DNA from: Anisodus tanguticus | Taxonomy: Eukaryota > Streptophyta > Magnoliopsida > Solanales > Solanaceae | Direction of reading: 5' to 3' | DNA: 64,000 nt | Assembly (NCBI GenBank): GCA_034509755.1 | Contig: CM067539.1 | Location: forward strand, 56,244,513-56,308,512 | Shown here: positions 55,096 to 64,000 of the stretch, piece after piece | How the letters are laid out: each line of letters opens with the position of its first letter | Position numbering within the stretch: the stretch's first letter is position 1 | Notes under the pieces: model-generated | The model's database searches: none | Seen by the model: the letters and a program-made list of their open reading frames with translations, nothing else | What the model was told of the DNA's origin: nothing | Program-made: the position numbers and the translations under genes

Positions 55096-56450
55096 ATGGT
55101 GAGGACTCATGCCAGTGCGGTGAGGGAGGATGCACCAACACTGGCTCTAATTTTGCGCGGTCGCGGTAGGGGACGTGCTTAGGGCCGAGGTAGATTCAGA
55201 ATGGTAGCACTAGCTCTTGGTGGAGCATAGAGAGCCGGTAGGGCTCGTGCTAGATATGCTTCCCCTAAGCCAGTTATTGAGCCTCAAGATGATATGCTAG
55301 AGAAAGAGATTAGGCCATCTTAGGATCAGCCTATATTCATTGCTACTCCGATTCTATAGGACACACTGATCAAGTTATTTAGTGTTCTTGATGGTTTTCT
55401 CAGACAAGCATACATCCTAATACTCGGGGTGGTTCTCAGACCCGTGTGGAAGCGGGGCAGACTCATACCCTTGAGTTTTATTCTCCTAGGGTTCAGCCAG
55501 CGGCGATGTCAGCGCCTTGTATTGATGAGGTTCATGCTCTAGAGTTTAGTCCCGAGCCTATTGAAGGGACATCTATGACCCCCAATGAACGAAATATTTG
55601 GGAGAACTTTTCTAACATGAAGTATTTGGTATTTTATGAACAACACGAGGAGGATGCATATGAGTTCATCGTGAGCAGCCATGTGAGGTTATATACACTG
55701 GGTATTGTTGAGTTTCATGGAGTTAGTTTTGTGGCCCTTGAGCTTTTGGGGGACGTGGAAAAATGGTGAAGGGCGTATATTCATTATTTACCTGCTGGGT
55801 CACCTCCATTGACATAGGTTGCATTCTATAGAATGTTCATTGAGAAATATGTAGCTTTGAGCTTGCATCTGGGCAAGCGTGATGTGTTCCAGAAGATTGT
55901 GTAGGGCAATTCTACTGTTGCACAATATAGGACTCACTTCCACGCCTTATCACATTATGCAGCACCACTGTTACCTACTAAGACTGAGCAGGTGAGATAT
56001 TTTGTTAGAGGCTTATGTATTTCTCTCCAGTTAGTCTTGTTATAGTTGGTGGCTTTAGGAGCTTCTTTTGAGAATGTTGTTGAGCATGCTAGGATGGTGG
56101 AGTCTATAAGGGGCAAGATGTATAGACATGAGCCCGATAAGAGGGCGAGGCAACATGGATAGTTTAGTGGTTCTACTTTCCGTGGTTATGGGTATTAGGG
56201 TAGATATTAGTAGTTGCAGCCTAGTCGACCAGTTGAAGCAACTCTCTAGATTACCGATAGTAGGGGTCAGTCTTTGAGGGGTTCTTAGTTTAAATATTTA
56301 GACCATGGTGGTTCGAGTTCTTCTATCTCTATTCAGCAGCCCTCAACGGTCAGGACTTATTTTAGTTGTAAAGAGGTTAGGCACTACAAGAGAGATTTCC
56401 ACAGATGGATTTTGAGTGCATCTCGTGCACCTAGGACCCTAGCACAGACT
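55096..56450 (+). pseudogene. Gypsy gag
   Basis: Start at the ATG at 55096 (MVRTHASAVRED), an Arg/Gly-rich N-terminus, then the gag helical core (LELLGDVEKW*RAY ... FYRMFIEKY ... VRYFVRGL). The zinc knuckle at about 56350-56400 reads Y-x2-C-x4-H-x4-F, so both outer Cys are lost. About a dozen in-frame stops, mostly TAG where the family has CAG (Gln). Role: particle formation. Confidence 0.75.
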
Positions 56451-57240
56451 TCTAGAGGTGGTAGTCAGACTAGCCGGGGAGGATCTCAGCCGGGCTGTGG
56501 TGGCCATCAGTTTGGTCATGGTGGATCTCAATCGGGGAGAGATGGAGCTCATTCAGGCCAAGGTGACCAGCATGGTATTCAGTGCGAAGTAGTGCACACT
56601 CATTGCTATGCATTCCCTGGTAGGGTCGAGGTTGAGGCATCAGACAAAGTCATCACAATTATCATCCCAATCGATCATCGATCTGCTGCTGTGTTATTTG
56701 ATTTAGGGTCTACATTCTCTTATGTGTCTGCCTACTTTTATGCTAAATTGGAGAGGTGGTGTGATATGCTTGATGTTCCTATTAATGTATCTACATCAGT
56801 CGGTGATTATGTGATTATAAATAAAGTTTATCGCATGTGTATAATTACTTTCATAGTTACGACAGTTGGGTAGATCTGGTTATCTTAGATATAGTGGATT
56901 TAGATGTTATATTGGGTATGGATTAGCTATCTATATCATGCGATTTTAGACTATTATTCCAAGACGGTCACGCTAGCTATACTTGGACTTCCGAGGTTAG
57001 AGTGGATAGACTCTCCCAACCATGCTCCTAGGAAGGTGATTTATTTCATTCAGGCTTGGAAGTTAGTAGACCGGGGTTGTTTGGCTTATTTTGCACACAT
57101 TTGGGATACTAGTACGAATACTTCTTCTCTTGAGTCAGTTTCGAGAGTTAGTGAGTTCAATGAGGTTTTTCTTTCAGACTTACCAGGTATGCCACCAGAT
57201 AGAGATATCGACTTTTGCATTGATCTTGAGCTGAGTATTT
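56451..57240 (+). pseudogene. Gypsy linker and aspartic protease
   Basis: A Gly/Ser/Gln-rich linker (GGSQTSRGGSQPG) leads to the protease, where VLFDLGSTFSYVS replaces the usual DSGS or DPGS motif. A stop at about 56871 and frameshifts follow. The downstream 112-codon ORF (56904-57242) starts in a shifted frame, so only its end is the native frame. Confidence 0.65.
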
Positions 57241-58435
57241 AACCCATTTCTCATGCTCTGTACCATATGGCTCCAGTTGAGTTGAGAGAGTTGAAGGAGC
57301 AACTTCAAAATTTGTTGAGTAAGGGCTTCATTTGACGAAGTGTATCTCCATGGGGTTCTCTTGTCTTGTTCGTAAGTAAGAAAAATGGCACTATGCATAT
57401 GTGCATTGATTATAGGAAGTTGAACAAGGTCACCATCAGAAACAAGTATCCAATTCTGCTTATTGTTGATTTGTTAGATTATCTTCAGGGTGCTTCGGTG
57501 TTTTTGAAGATTGAATTGAGGTCTGGGTATCATCAGCTGAAGATCTAGGTCGAGGATGTGCCCAAGATGGCTTTCCGGACTCGTTATAGTCATTATGAGT
57601 TCTTGGTGATGTCTTTTGGGCTTACTAATGCCCCCGCAATGTTCATTGATTTGATAAATAGGATATTCAAGCCGTACTTGGATTCTTTCGTGATTGTGTT
57701 CATTGATGACATCTTGATATATTCGATGAGTCAGGAGGACCATAATCGTTATCTGAGAGTGTTTCGTGGTTTAATAAAATGAGAAAAAGTTGTATGCTAA
57801 GTTCTTGAAGTGTGAGTTTTGGTGGGCTCTATGACATTTTGGGGCACGTGATGTCCGAGAATGAGATTATGGTTGACCCAAAGAAGATAGAGGCAGTCAG
57901 GTACTAACCTAGACCGACTTCTATGATGTATATTAAGAGTTTTATGGATTTTGCTAGCTACTATCACCAGTTCATTAAGGGTTTTTCTTCTTTCGCTTTG
58001 CATCTGACGCACTTGACTCAGAAGGAAGTGCCATTTCATTGGTCTGATCAGTGTGATGATAGCTTCCAAAAGCTCAAGACTCTTTTGACCACAACCTCAA
58101 TTTTATCTCTTCTGGTGGAGGGGAAGGAATTTACTGTGTACGGTGATGCTTTTAGGATTCGATTGGGCTATGTGTTGATGAAAGAGGGTAAGGTTATTTC
58201 TTATACATCAAGGTAGTTGAATGTGAATGAAAAGAATTATGCTATTCATGATTTAATGTTGGTTGTTGTTGTGTTTTCCTTAAAGATTTGGAGGTATTAC
58301 TTATATGGCGTTCACTGTAAGGTGTTTACCAACCACCATAATGTTCAACATGTTTTTAATGATATGAGTATTTTATACCATCTAGGCAAGGCCAATGTGG
58401 TGACGGGTGCCTTGAGCTGAAAGGCAGTCAGCATG
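57241..58435 (+). pseudogene. Gypsy reverse transcriptase and RNase H
   Basis: RT: SPWGSLVLFVSKKNGTMHMC (stop TGA at 57333), FLKIELRSGYHQLKI (stop TAG at 57546), FGLTNAPAMF, catalytic VFIDDILIYS at about 57699-57728. RNase H: FTVYGDA (58129 on), YTSR*LNVNEKNYAIHDL, YYLYGVHCKVFTNH; about 18 codons are missing at about 58353 between HVF and NDMSILYH. The role would be reverse transcription. Confidence 0.8.
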
Positions 58436-58565
58436 AGGAGTTTAGCTTGTTTAGTAGTTTCTGGGCGTCCTTTGGCGATGGAGGTTCAGTCTCTAGCTAA
58501 TCATTTTCTGAGACTTGATAGTTTGAATCGATGTATGATTTTAGAATGTGTGGAGGCGAGATCAT
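58436..58565 (+). pseudogene. Start of the gypsy integrase region, cut short
   Basis: It reads SLACLVVSGRPLAMEVQSLA... to ILECVEARSS, the variable segment before the integrase zinc-binding domain. At about 58566 it switches abruptly to LTR sequence. Confidence 0.6.
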
Positions 58566-59711
58566 CTATTGCCTTATATTGTCATTTGCATTCATACACT
58601 CATGGATCTGTGATGTTGATACAAAAGTGGTATGGATATGTTGTGGGCTTGAGAGGCCGAAAAGGTAAGAACACTTATGAGATTATGGCAACACTGAGAT
58701 GATATTGATATGCGGGGAGCGAGTTTCACGCCTGCAACGTGATATTATTCAGCCAAAGAGCTAGTCTCCGTGATCTAATGAGTTATTATAGAGCGGAGGG
58801 GTATATAAACTTCGTGTGTGCCCTATGGGTATACGAATCATAATAAAATCTTGACGTATTGTATACCGGTTGATAAAGGTACTTGACATATGCATTGCAT
58901 TCATATCATCCATATATGTATGTCATTTTATTAATTACTTGTGGTTGGACTTGTATTGAAGTGACTGTTGATGACTTGACTAAATTCTGGACATGAAAGG
59001 ATTATACTTGCTTCTTAGTACTTAAGTTATTGTAGAACTCTTTTGAATTGGATAATGTGAGTAATTATGGACTCTTATTGAAATAAGGAAACATATGAAC
59101 TCTGTGAATTATTATGTGAACTATATGATTCTACTTGGATTATTGGACTATGTAGTGTAGGATTACTTGGTGTCAACTTGGTATTTATCTCTGATTATGT
59201 ACCTTCCGTCGTTGTCGCTCTATGATGTCTATGGGGGAATGTTTTGTACTCATGCTACACTTGCTGCATATGTTTTTGATTCAGATACAAATTTGATGAC
59301 TAGCTTAAGATCGTGTGGCTGAGTTCGAGCAGTTGATCCCCAACTGTTAGCATAAGGATGCTATCTTCAGCATGCCCTGGATTGCTCTATCTCCTTTATT
59401 GTATTTACTTTTATCCTAGAGACATGTCTTCAGACTTTCAGCTTATGTATTCATTGGCACTGATGCCCTTGATTTTCAAACTTATATTATTGTATTAGAG
59501 CTTTTGTATCCAAAGACTAGATCACTTAGGGATTGTTTCGGATGTATCATACTTACCATTTTCTTCCGCATTAGATTATGAGACAACTTATGTAGTATTT
59601 GTATTTCTTCTGCTTTTACTTATGTCATTTCATGTTATGAATTAGGAGTGGTTCGCCTACGTGGTGGGATTATGTAGGTGCCACCACGATTCTTGAAAAG
59701 GGAGTCATGAC
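58566..59711 (+). repeat. 3' portion of a gypsy LTR inside the pol gene
   Basis: About 1.1 kb matches the last part of the 5' LTR (53870-54898): 'tgtcatttgcattcatacac', 'ttgtataccgg', 'cttggtgtcaacttg', 'gagtggttcgcctac', 'gccaccac'. It ends at the LTR terminus (GAGTCATGA), and the next bases (59713 on) resume pol in the integrase C-terminal part. It replaces the integrase zinc-binding domain and catalytic core. Confidence 0.75.
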
Positions 59712-60416
59712 TAGCTATCACTCTAGTATTGATATGACACCATTCGAGGCCTTATATAGTAGGAGATGTCGATCTCCAATTGACTGGTTTAAAGCGTTCG
59801 AGGTTTGGTCGTGTGTATAGATCTATTGAGAGATTCCTTGGAGAAGGTGATTAAGAGTCAGGATAAGCTCCTAGCAGCTCAAAGTTGGCAGAAGGAGTAT
59901 GCAGACCAAAAGGTTTGAGATTTGGAGTTAACGGTTGGTGATAAAGTTCTTCGAAAGGTCTCACCTATGAAGGGTGTGATGAGGTTCGATAAGAGAGGAT
60001 AGTTGAGTCTGAGGTACATTGGACATTTTGAGATTCTTCAGAGAGTTGGGGAGGTGGCATATGAGTTGGCTATACCACTAGGCCTTTCAGACGTTCATCC
60101 AGTATTCCATGTGTCTATGCTGAAGAAGTATCACGTTGATGGTTCTTATATCATTCGGTGGGACTCCATATTTCTTGAGCAAAATTTAGAGTTCGAGGAG
60201 GAGCATGTGGCTATTATAGACAGGCATGTGAGAAAGTTCTCGAATGAGATAACTTATGTGAAGGTTCAGTGGAGACACCGTCTTATTGAGAAGGTGACTT
60301 GGGAGACCCAGTCTGATATGCGAAGTAGATATCCTGACTTGTTTACTACTTTCAGTATGTTTCTACTGTTTGTTTCTCTCTGTTTGAGGATGAATATTAT
60401 TTTAATTGGTATCTGA
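59712..60416 (+). pseudogene. Gypsy integrase C-terminal part and chromodomain-like end
   Basis: Reads SYHSSIDMTPFEALYSRRCRSP (just after the catalytic core in the family), then KVLRKVSPMKGVMRF, LRYIGHFEILQRVGEVAYEL, HPVFHVSMLKKYH, and the chromodomain-like EITYVKVQWRHRL ... TWETQSDMRSRYPDLF. The open part is 60003-60416. A TAG at 60000 replaces CAG. The tail would guide integration to marked chromatin. Confidence 0.75.
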
Positions 60417-61628
60417 TGTAACGACTAGTCTAGTCATTTTTAGTTTAACACCCTTATTTTCTTGTTTGGCCCTTTTCGTAGACTCTATAAGGGGTTAGTG
60501 ATACGCAGGGATGGGTTGCACGAATCCTGAGGTCCATTTCTTTGTATTTCAGATAAACAAACCCAAACTAAAAACTTAGAGTTTGATAGTTTGACTCAAA
60601 GTTGACTTTTGGCTAAATGGGTTCGTTTCTGAGTTCTGTCGCTTCCGGTAATTTCGGAGGGTCATTTACAACTTAGACGAGTCTTTGGTTTGCTTTCCAA
60701 GGAAATCAGATGTGTTTTATGGCCTTATTTGTAAATTTTGTATTTTGATTTCTCCTAGATGGTTCGTTAGAAAAGTATGCCCTAGCTCAGTTAAATGGGA
60801 AATTTGAGGGTACGAGCGAGTTCGTAGCACTATTTACCTTAGACGAGCATGTCTAGTTGGTGTATAGGGGGTCTCGAGAGTGTTTCGGGTGTTGAATAGG
60901 AGTTTGGTACTATTTTCCCATTATTGGCGTCTGGTGTCGGCCTCGGCGGCACCAGTGACCGCTCCGGAGTGTCCGCCTCGATGAGAGGTAGGCTCGCCGA
61001 AGTGGGATTTTGGAAATTGTGAGTTTTTTCCTGGGTCGGGGTCTGTCCACCAGGATGTGTTCGCTTTTGCGGAGTCGCGTTCACCGTGGCGCTAAGGCGA
61101 GGTGTCAAGTGACATCGCCTCAACGTAGTCTTGTTCATCGTAGCGGGTCCTCTCCAGCGGAATCACTGTATCAGGTGTCCTATAAATTCCGTAGGTCCGA
61201 TTTTCTTTCCCAAATTAGATTATCTCGAACCTAGAGCCGCCTTAGAGCATTTCCAGAAGTCTAAAGAGAAATTTCATCCTTGGGGTAAGTGACTCTTTCT
61301 TTGTGAATTAAGTTTATGCTTCTAAGTTCTTTAATAATGGTGATATAGTATGATTATAAGTTGGGGAAAATGAGTTATGCATTCTTGTGAGAATAAGAGA
61401 GTTAAATAAAGAATTAATGAAGGGTGTATGAATTTTTTATTTGTATTAATGTAAATTAGTGATGGATATGATTAGATGATTATGTTTATAAGGCTTAATT
61501 TGGGTGTAGAAATCTATTCCAATTGGAGGAAATTTCTAGGGTTTCCAATTTGGGGCTTTTTATATATTGTCCAATTGAGGGTTCAAATGTGTTTAGACTT
61601 TTAATTAACTTAAGGGTGTGACCACCTA
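60417..61628 (+). repeat. Gypsy 3' LTR, first part
   Basis: Begins TGTAACGACTAGTCTAG and follows the 5' LTR to 'gtgaccaccta' (5' LTR position about 53325). It is clearly diverged from the 5' LTR, most in the first 200 bases. Confidence 0.8.
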
Positions 61629-62988
61629 GTAAATTAAGGGTGTGACCACCTTAGTTATGGTGTAAACCTGACGTTGTCAGATATAGTAACCTAACAAGGT
61701 TGGGGACGAATCCCACAAGGAATATGGTAAGAAAAGGTTGCTATCGTAGTGTATCACTTGACATAGGTCTTTGTTCTAATTTCGTAAAGGTTGTAAAAGA
61801 TTGTGTAATACTAACAGCTATATTGATTTGATTGAAATTCAGATGATTAAGATACTGAGATTGTGTCCCCATTTAGGTTAGATGCTATGCGCTAGGTATT
61901 AACGTAATATACTCCTTATGGATTGTGTATTGTATGCACTTAATCTCTATGTGACTTCCTAATATTTCTCAATAGTTACAAAGTATTTATCTTCATGAAT
62001 TTCCCAATATAAAAGTCTGATGTTAAGAATGATTAATTATGCCAAGTAAAACTCCTCTTATCCCTAAGTGAGTTTATTAAATGAGAGTTAACGTCCTGAG
62101 TCCTTGTTAATTATTTTTACCAATCCCTACTAACTTTCCCAAGAAAAGTAGAATTTATTGGCGTAGATTAATGTTTGCAACCATTAATCAACATGAATGA
62201 ATAAGAAGTAATTAAATACTAACAATTCACAATTCTTATATTAATATTAAAAACCTATTGCATAACACCCAACATTGGGTTCACAATCTCATATAGAAGT
62301 TTAGCTACTCATGTTATTGATGATAATAACAATTATTGAAATTGTCATTAAAACTTACAAACGAAGAATCGAAGATTAAAAAATGGAACTTGTTCTTGAA
62401 ACCCTCAAAATATGATCAGTATTTGATGCTCTCAATACAAGTCTTAGAACAAATGATAATCTAATAATAAAATCCTAAAAAGTATTTATACAAGTCAAAA
62501 ACTCATAATTAAAACGTGAAAAAATAGCGCCTGTCGCTAAGTTCGATGGACCGTTAAATTAATTACGGTCCGTCAATAATTTAATGGTGGAGATCGATGG
62601 CCAAAATGATGGTCCGTCAAAAGATTGACGGTCCGTCACCTAGAACTCTGAAAACTGTCTGATTGCGGTACTCAATTCGACAACTCGATTATTCGATCTG
62701 TCAAAATATTGACGAACTGTCAAAAGCCACCGTCACATTTCTGCCAACTTGCAAACTCTCAATATCCTTCTATCGGCTTTTTGACGACCAATTGTATGGT
62801 CCGTCAAATATTTGACAGTTCGTACAATCCTCAAACTGGGGACTTTACTTCAATTTTTTTATTTTTGCTTTTCGATTGCTAATTATCTGAAACATAAAAA
62901 AACACATCAAAATGACACAAACATTCTTAAAAACAAGTAAACTTATATTTAAAAAGAATCAAATGTGTCATAAATCCACAACACATTA
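61629..62988. mobile_element. 1.36-kb non-coding insertion in the 3' LTR
   Basis: Interrupts the LTR between two copies of 'accaccta' (61621-61628 and 62989-62996), a possible 8-bp target duplication. The left edge also repeats about 20 bases of adjoining LTR ('aattaagggtgtgaccacct'). Inside, near 61700, is 'ggttggggacgaatcccaca'. From 62548 to 62830 there are repeated inverted words of the type GGTCCGTCAA/TTGACGGTCC. No ORF and no obvious terminal inverted repeat, so the class is not assigned. Confidence 0.55.
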
Positions 62989-62996
62989 ACCACCTA

Positions 62997-64000
62997 CTAT
63001 GTAATCTTGGTATTTGAGTATTAAAGTTTAATTCTTGGTAGCGTGGACCTGGGGTGGTATTTAAGTCTTGATTTTATTGTGTAAGCTTTATATTAACGAT
63101 TAAATATACGTGATAAGACTTTGACTCTCATGAGGAAAAGAGGAAGGACAAGGCTATAACCGAGGCTTGATCGTATACCGCTCATGTTTGGCTTAGAGGT
63201 AGGCTACAATTTAGTTTTTTAACACTTCGATAGAAGTGCGTAATTAGTTATAAATATTGAGAGGTATTGGTCATGTTTGGGGGTCCCACTCAGCCGGTTG
63301 TGATGAATATTTGAGTGGGTACCGGTGTTGAACTGTGATGATGGGTGATTTGAGGAATCAGCCTTGTAATGGTTTTGACTGCTGCTTATTTGGGCTTGTC
63401 GCCACATTTTTCATTCTTTGGTTACTCATCACACATGCTTTCGATATGATATCCTTATTTTGACTTGGATTATATAAGTGTGTTATTGAATGTTGGAAGC
63501 ATATGACATGTCATCTCTATACTTGATTGCATCTCATTATATCATGATATCTTGCCTTACATTGTTATTTGCATTCATACACTCATGGTTTTGAGATATT
63601 AATGAAAGAGTGGTATGAATATGATGTGGGTCCAAGAGGCTGGAAAGGTAAGAATACAATGAGATTATGGCGACATTGAGATGATATTGACACGCGGGGA
63701 GCAGAGTTGCACTCTTGCAATATGATATTATTCAGCCAAGACCTGGTCTCCGATGGGACATTGCAGAGGGGAATATGGACTTCTCGGGTCCCCTATGGGT
63801 GTACGGATTATAATAAATCCTTGATGTATTGTATACTGGATTAAGATAGGTACCTAGCATATGCATTGCTTTCATATCATACATATATATATCCCATTTC
63901 ATTTATAATTTATGGCTGGACTTGTATTTTGAGTGATTGTTGATAACTTGATTGGATTATCAACTTCAAAGGATTATATATGCTACTTGATACTTAGATT
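62997..64000 (+). repeat. Gypsy 3' LTR, second part, runs off the window
   Basis: Continues the LTR at the equivalent of 5' LTR position about 53330 and matches it to the window end (equivalent about 54310). Roughly 0.6 kb of the LTR should lie beyond. Confidence 0.8.

Larger units (their letters stand above)
52119..64000 (+). mobile_element. Tekay/Del-like Ty3/gypsy chromovirus, rearranged, right end outside the window
   Basis: 5' LTR, tRNA-Met primer site, gag, protease, RT, RNase H, C-terminal integrase with chromodomain-like end, 3' LTR. Gypsy order and the SPRYIGxFEIL ... VKVQWR ... TWE ... RYPDLF tail place it among chromoviruses of the Tekay/Del type. An LTR fragment replaces the integrase core (58566-59711), and the 3' LTR carries an insertion (61629-62988). 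Confidence 0.85.

Overview
This is a repeat-rich plant nuclear window, most likely from a solanaceous or other asterid genome. The signs are AT-rich non-coding DNA, plant-type LTR retrotransposons (Sirevirus, Ale-type copia and chromovirus-type gypsy), tRNA-derived SINEs including TS-like fragments, Stowaway, MULE and CACTA remnants, an endogenous caulimovirid, and one plant U-box E3 ligase gene. I see no bacterial operons, CRISPR array, tRNA gene or rRNA gene. The family-level placement is an inference.

Layout. 1-231: end of an LTR-like repeat. 870-8460 (minus): a degenerate, almost exactly unit-length endogenous pararetrovirus. 8711-10150: four tandem copies of a tRNA-headed SINE followed by a different SINE with a 38-A tail. 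11098-11439: a complete TRIM. 12225-13286: two related MITE-like elements, one with a G-quadruplex-prone core. 14553-21558 (plus): a full-length but decayed Sirevirus (A) with both LTRs, several polypurine tracts and an extra ORF. 22712-32651: CACTA-type termini enclosing a 3'-truncated Sirevirus (B, plus) joined tail to tail with a 3'-truncated Ale-type copia (minus). 34290-35105 and 49560-50332: two copies of an LTR-like repeat. 36160-37135: MuDR-type transposase remnant. 38133-39055 and about 43375-43985: foldback elements. 39230-40865: 3' end of another Sirevirus A copy. 41170-42550 (minus): MULE-associated DUF1985 pseudogene. 45376-46737 (minus): the only intact host gene, a PUB22/23/24-like U-box protein. 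48308-49084: two abutting Stowaway-like MITEs. 52119 to the window end: a Tekay/Del-like gypsy element with 2.8-kb LTRs, an LTR fragment in place of its integrase core, and a 1.36-kb insertion in its 3' LTR.

Functionally the window is one regulated host gene in a graveyard of transposons. The PUB-like gene should encode a ubiquitin ligase of the kind that tunes immune and drought signalling. Nearly every other coding trace is broken by frameshifts, stops or deletions. The best leads for something little described are the dispersed family-specific sequence words in the two Sireviruses, the conserved extra Sirevirus ORF, the multimeric SINE array, the unit-length viral integrant with a 12-bp terminal repeat at its primer site, and the pattern of C-to-T stop codons and the LTR-for-integrase replacement in the gypsy element. 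All boundaries and homologies were read by eye; no alignment or database search was run.
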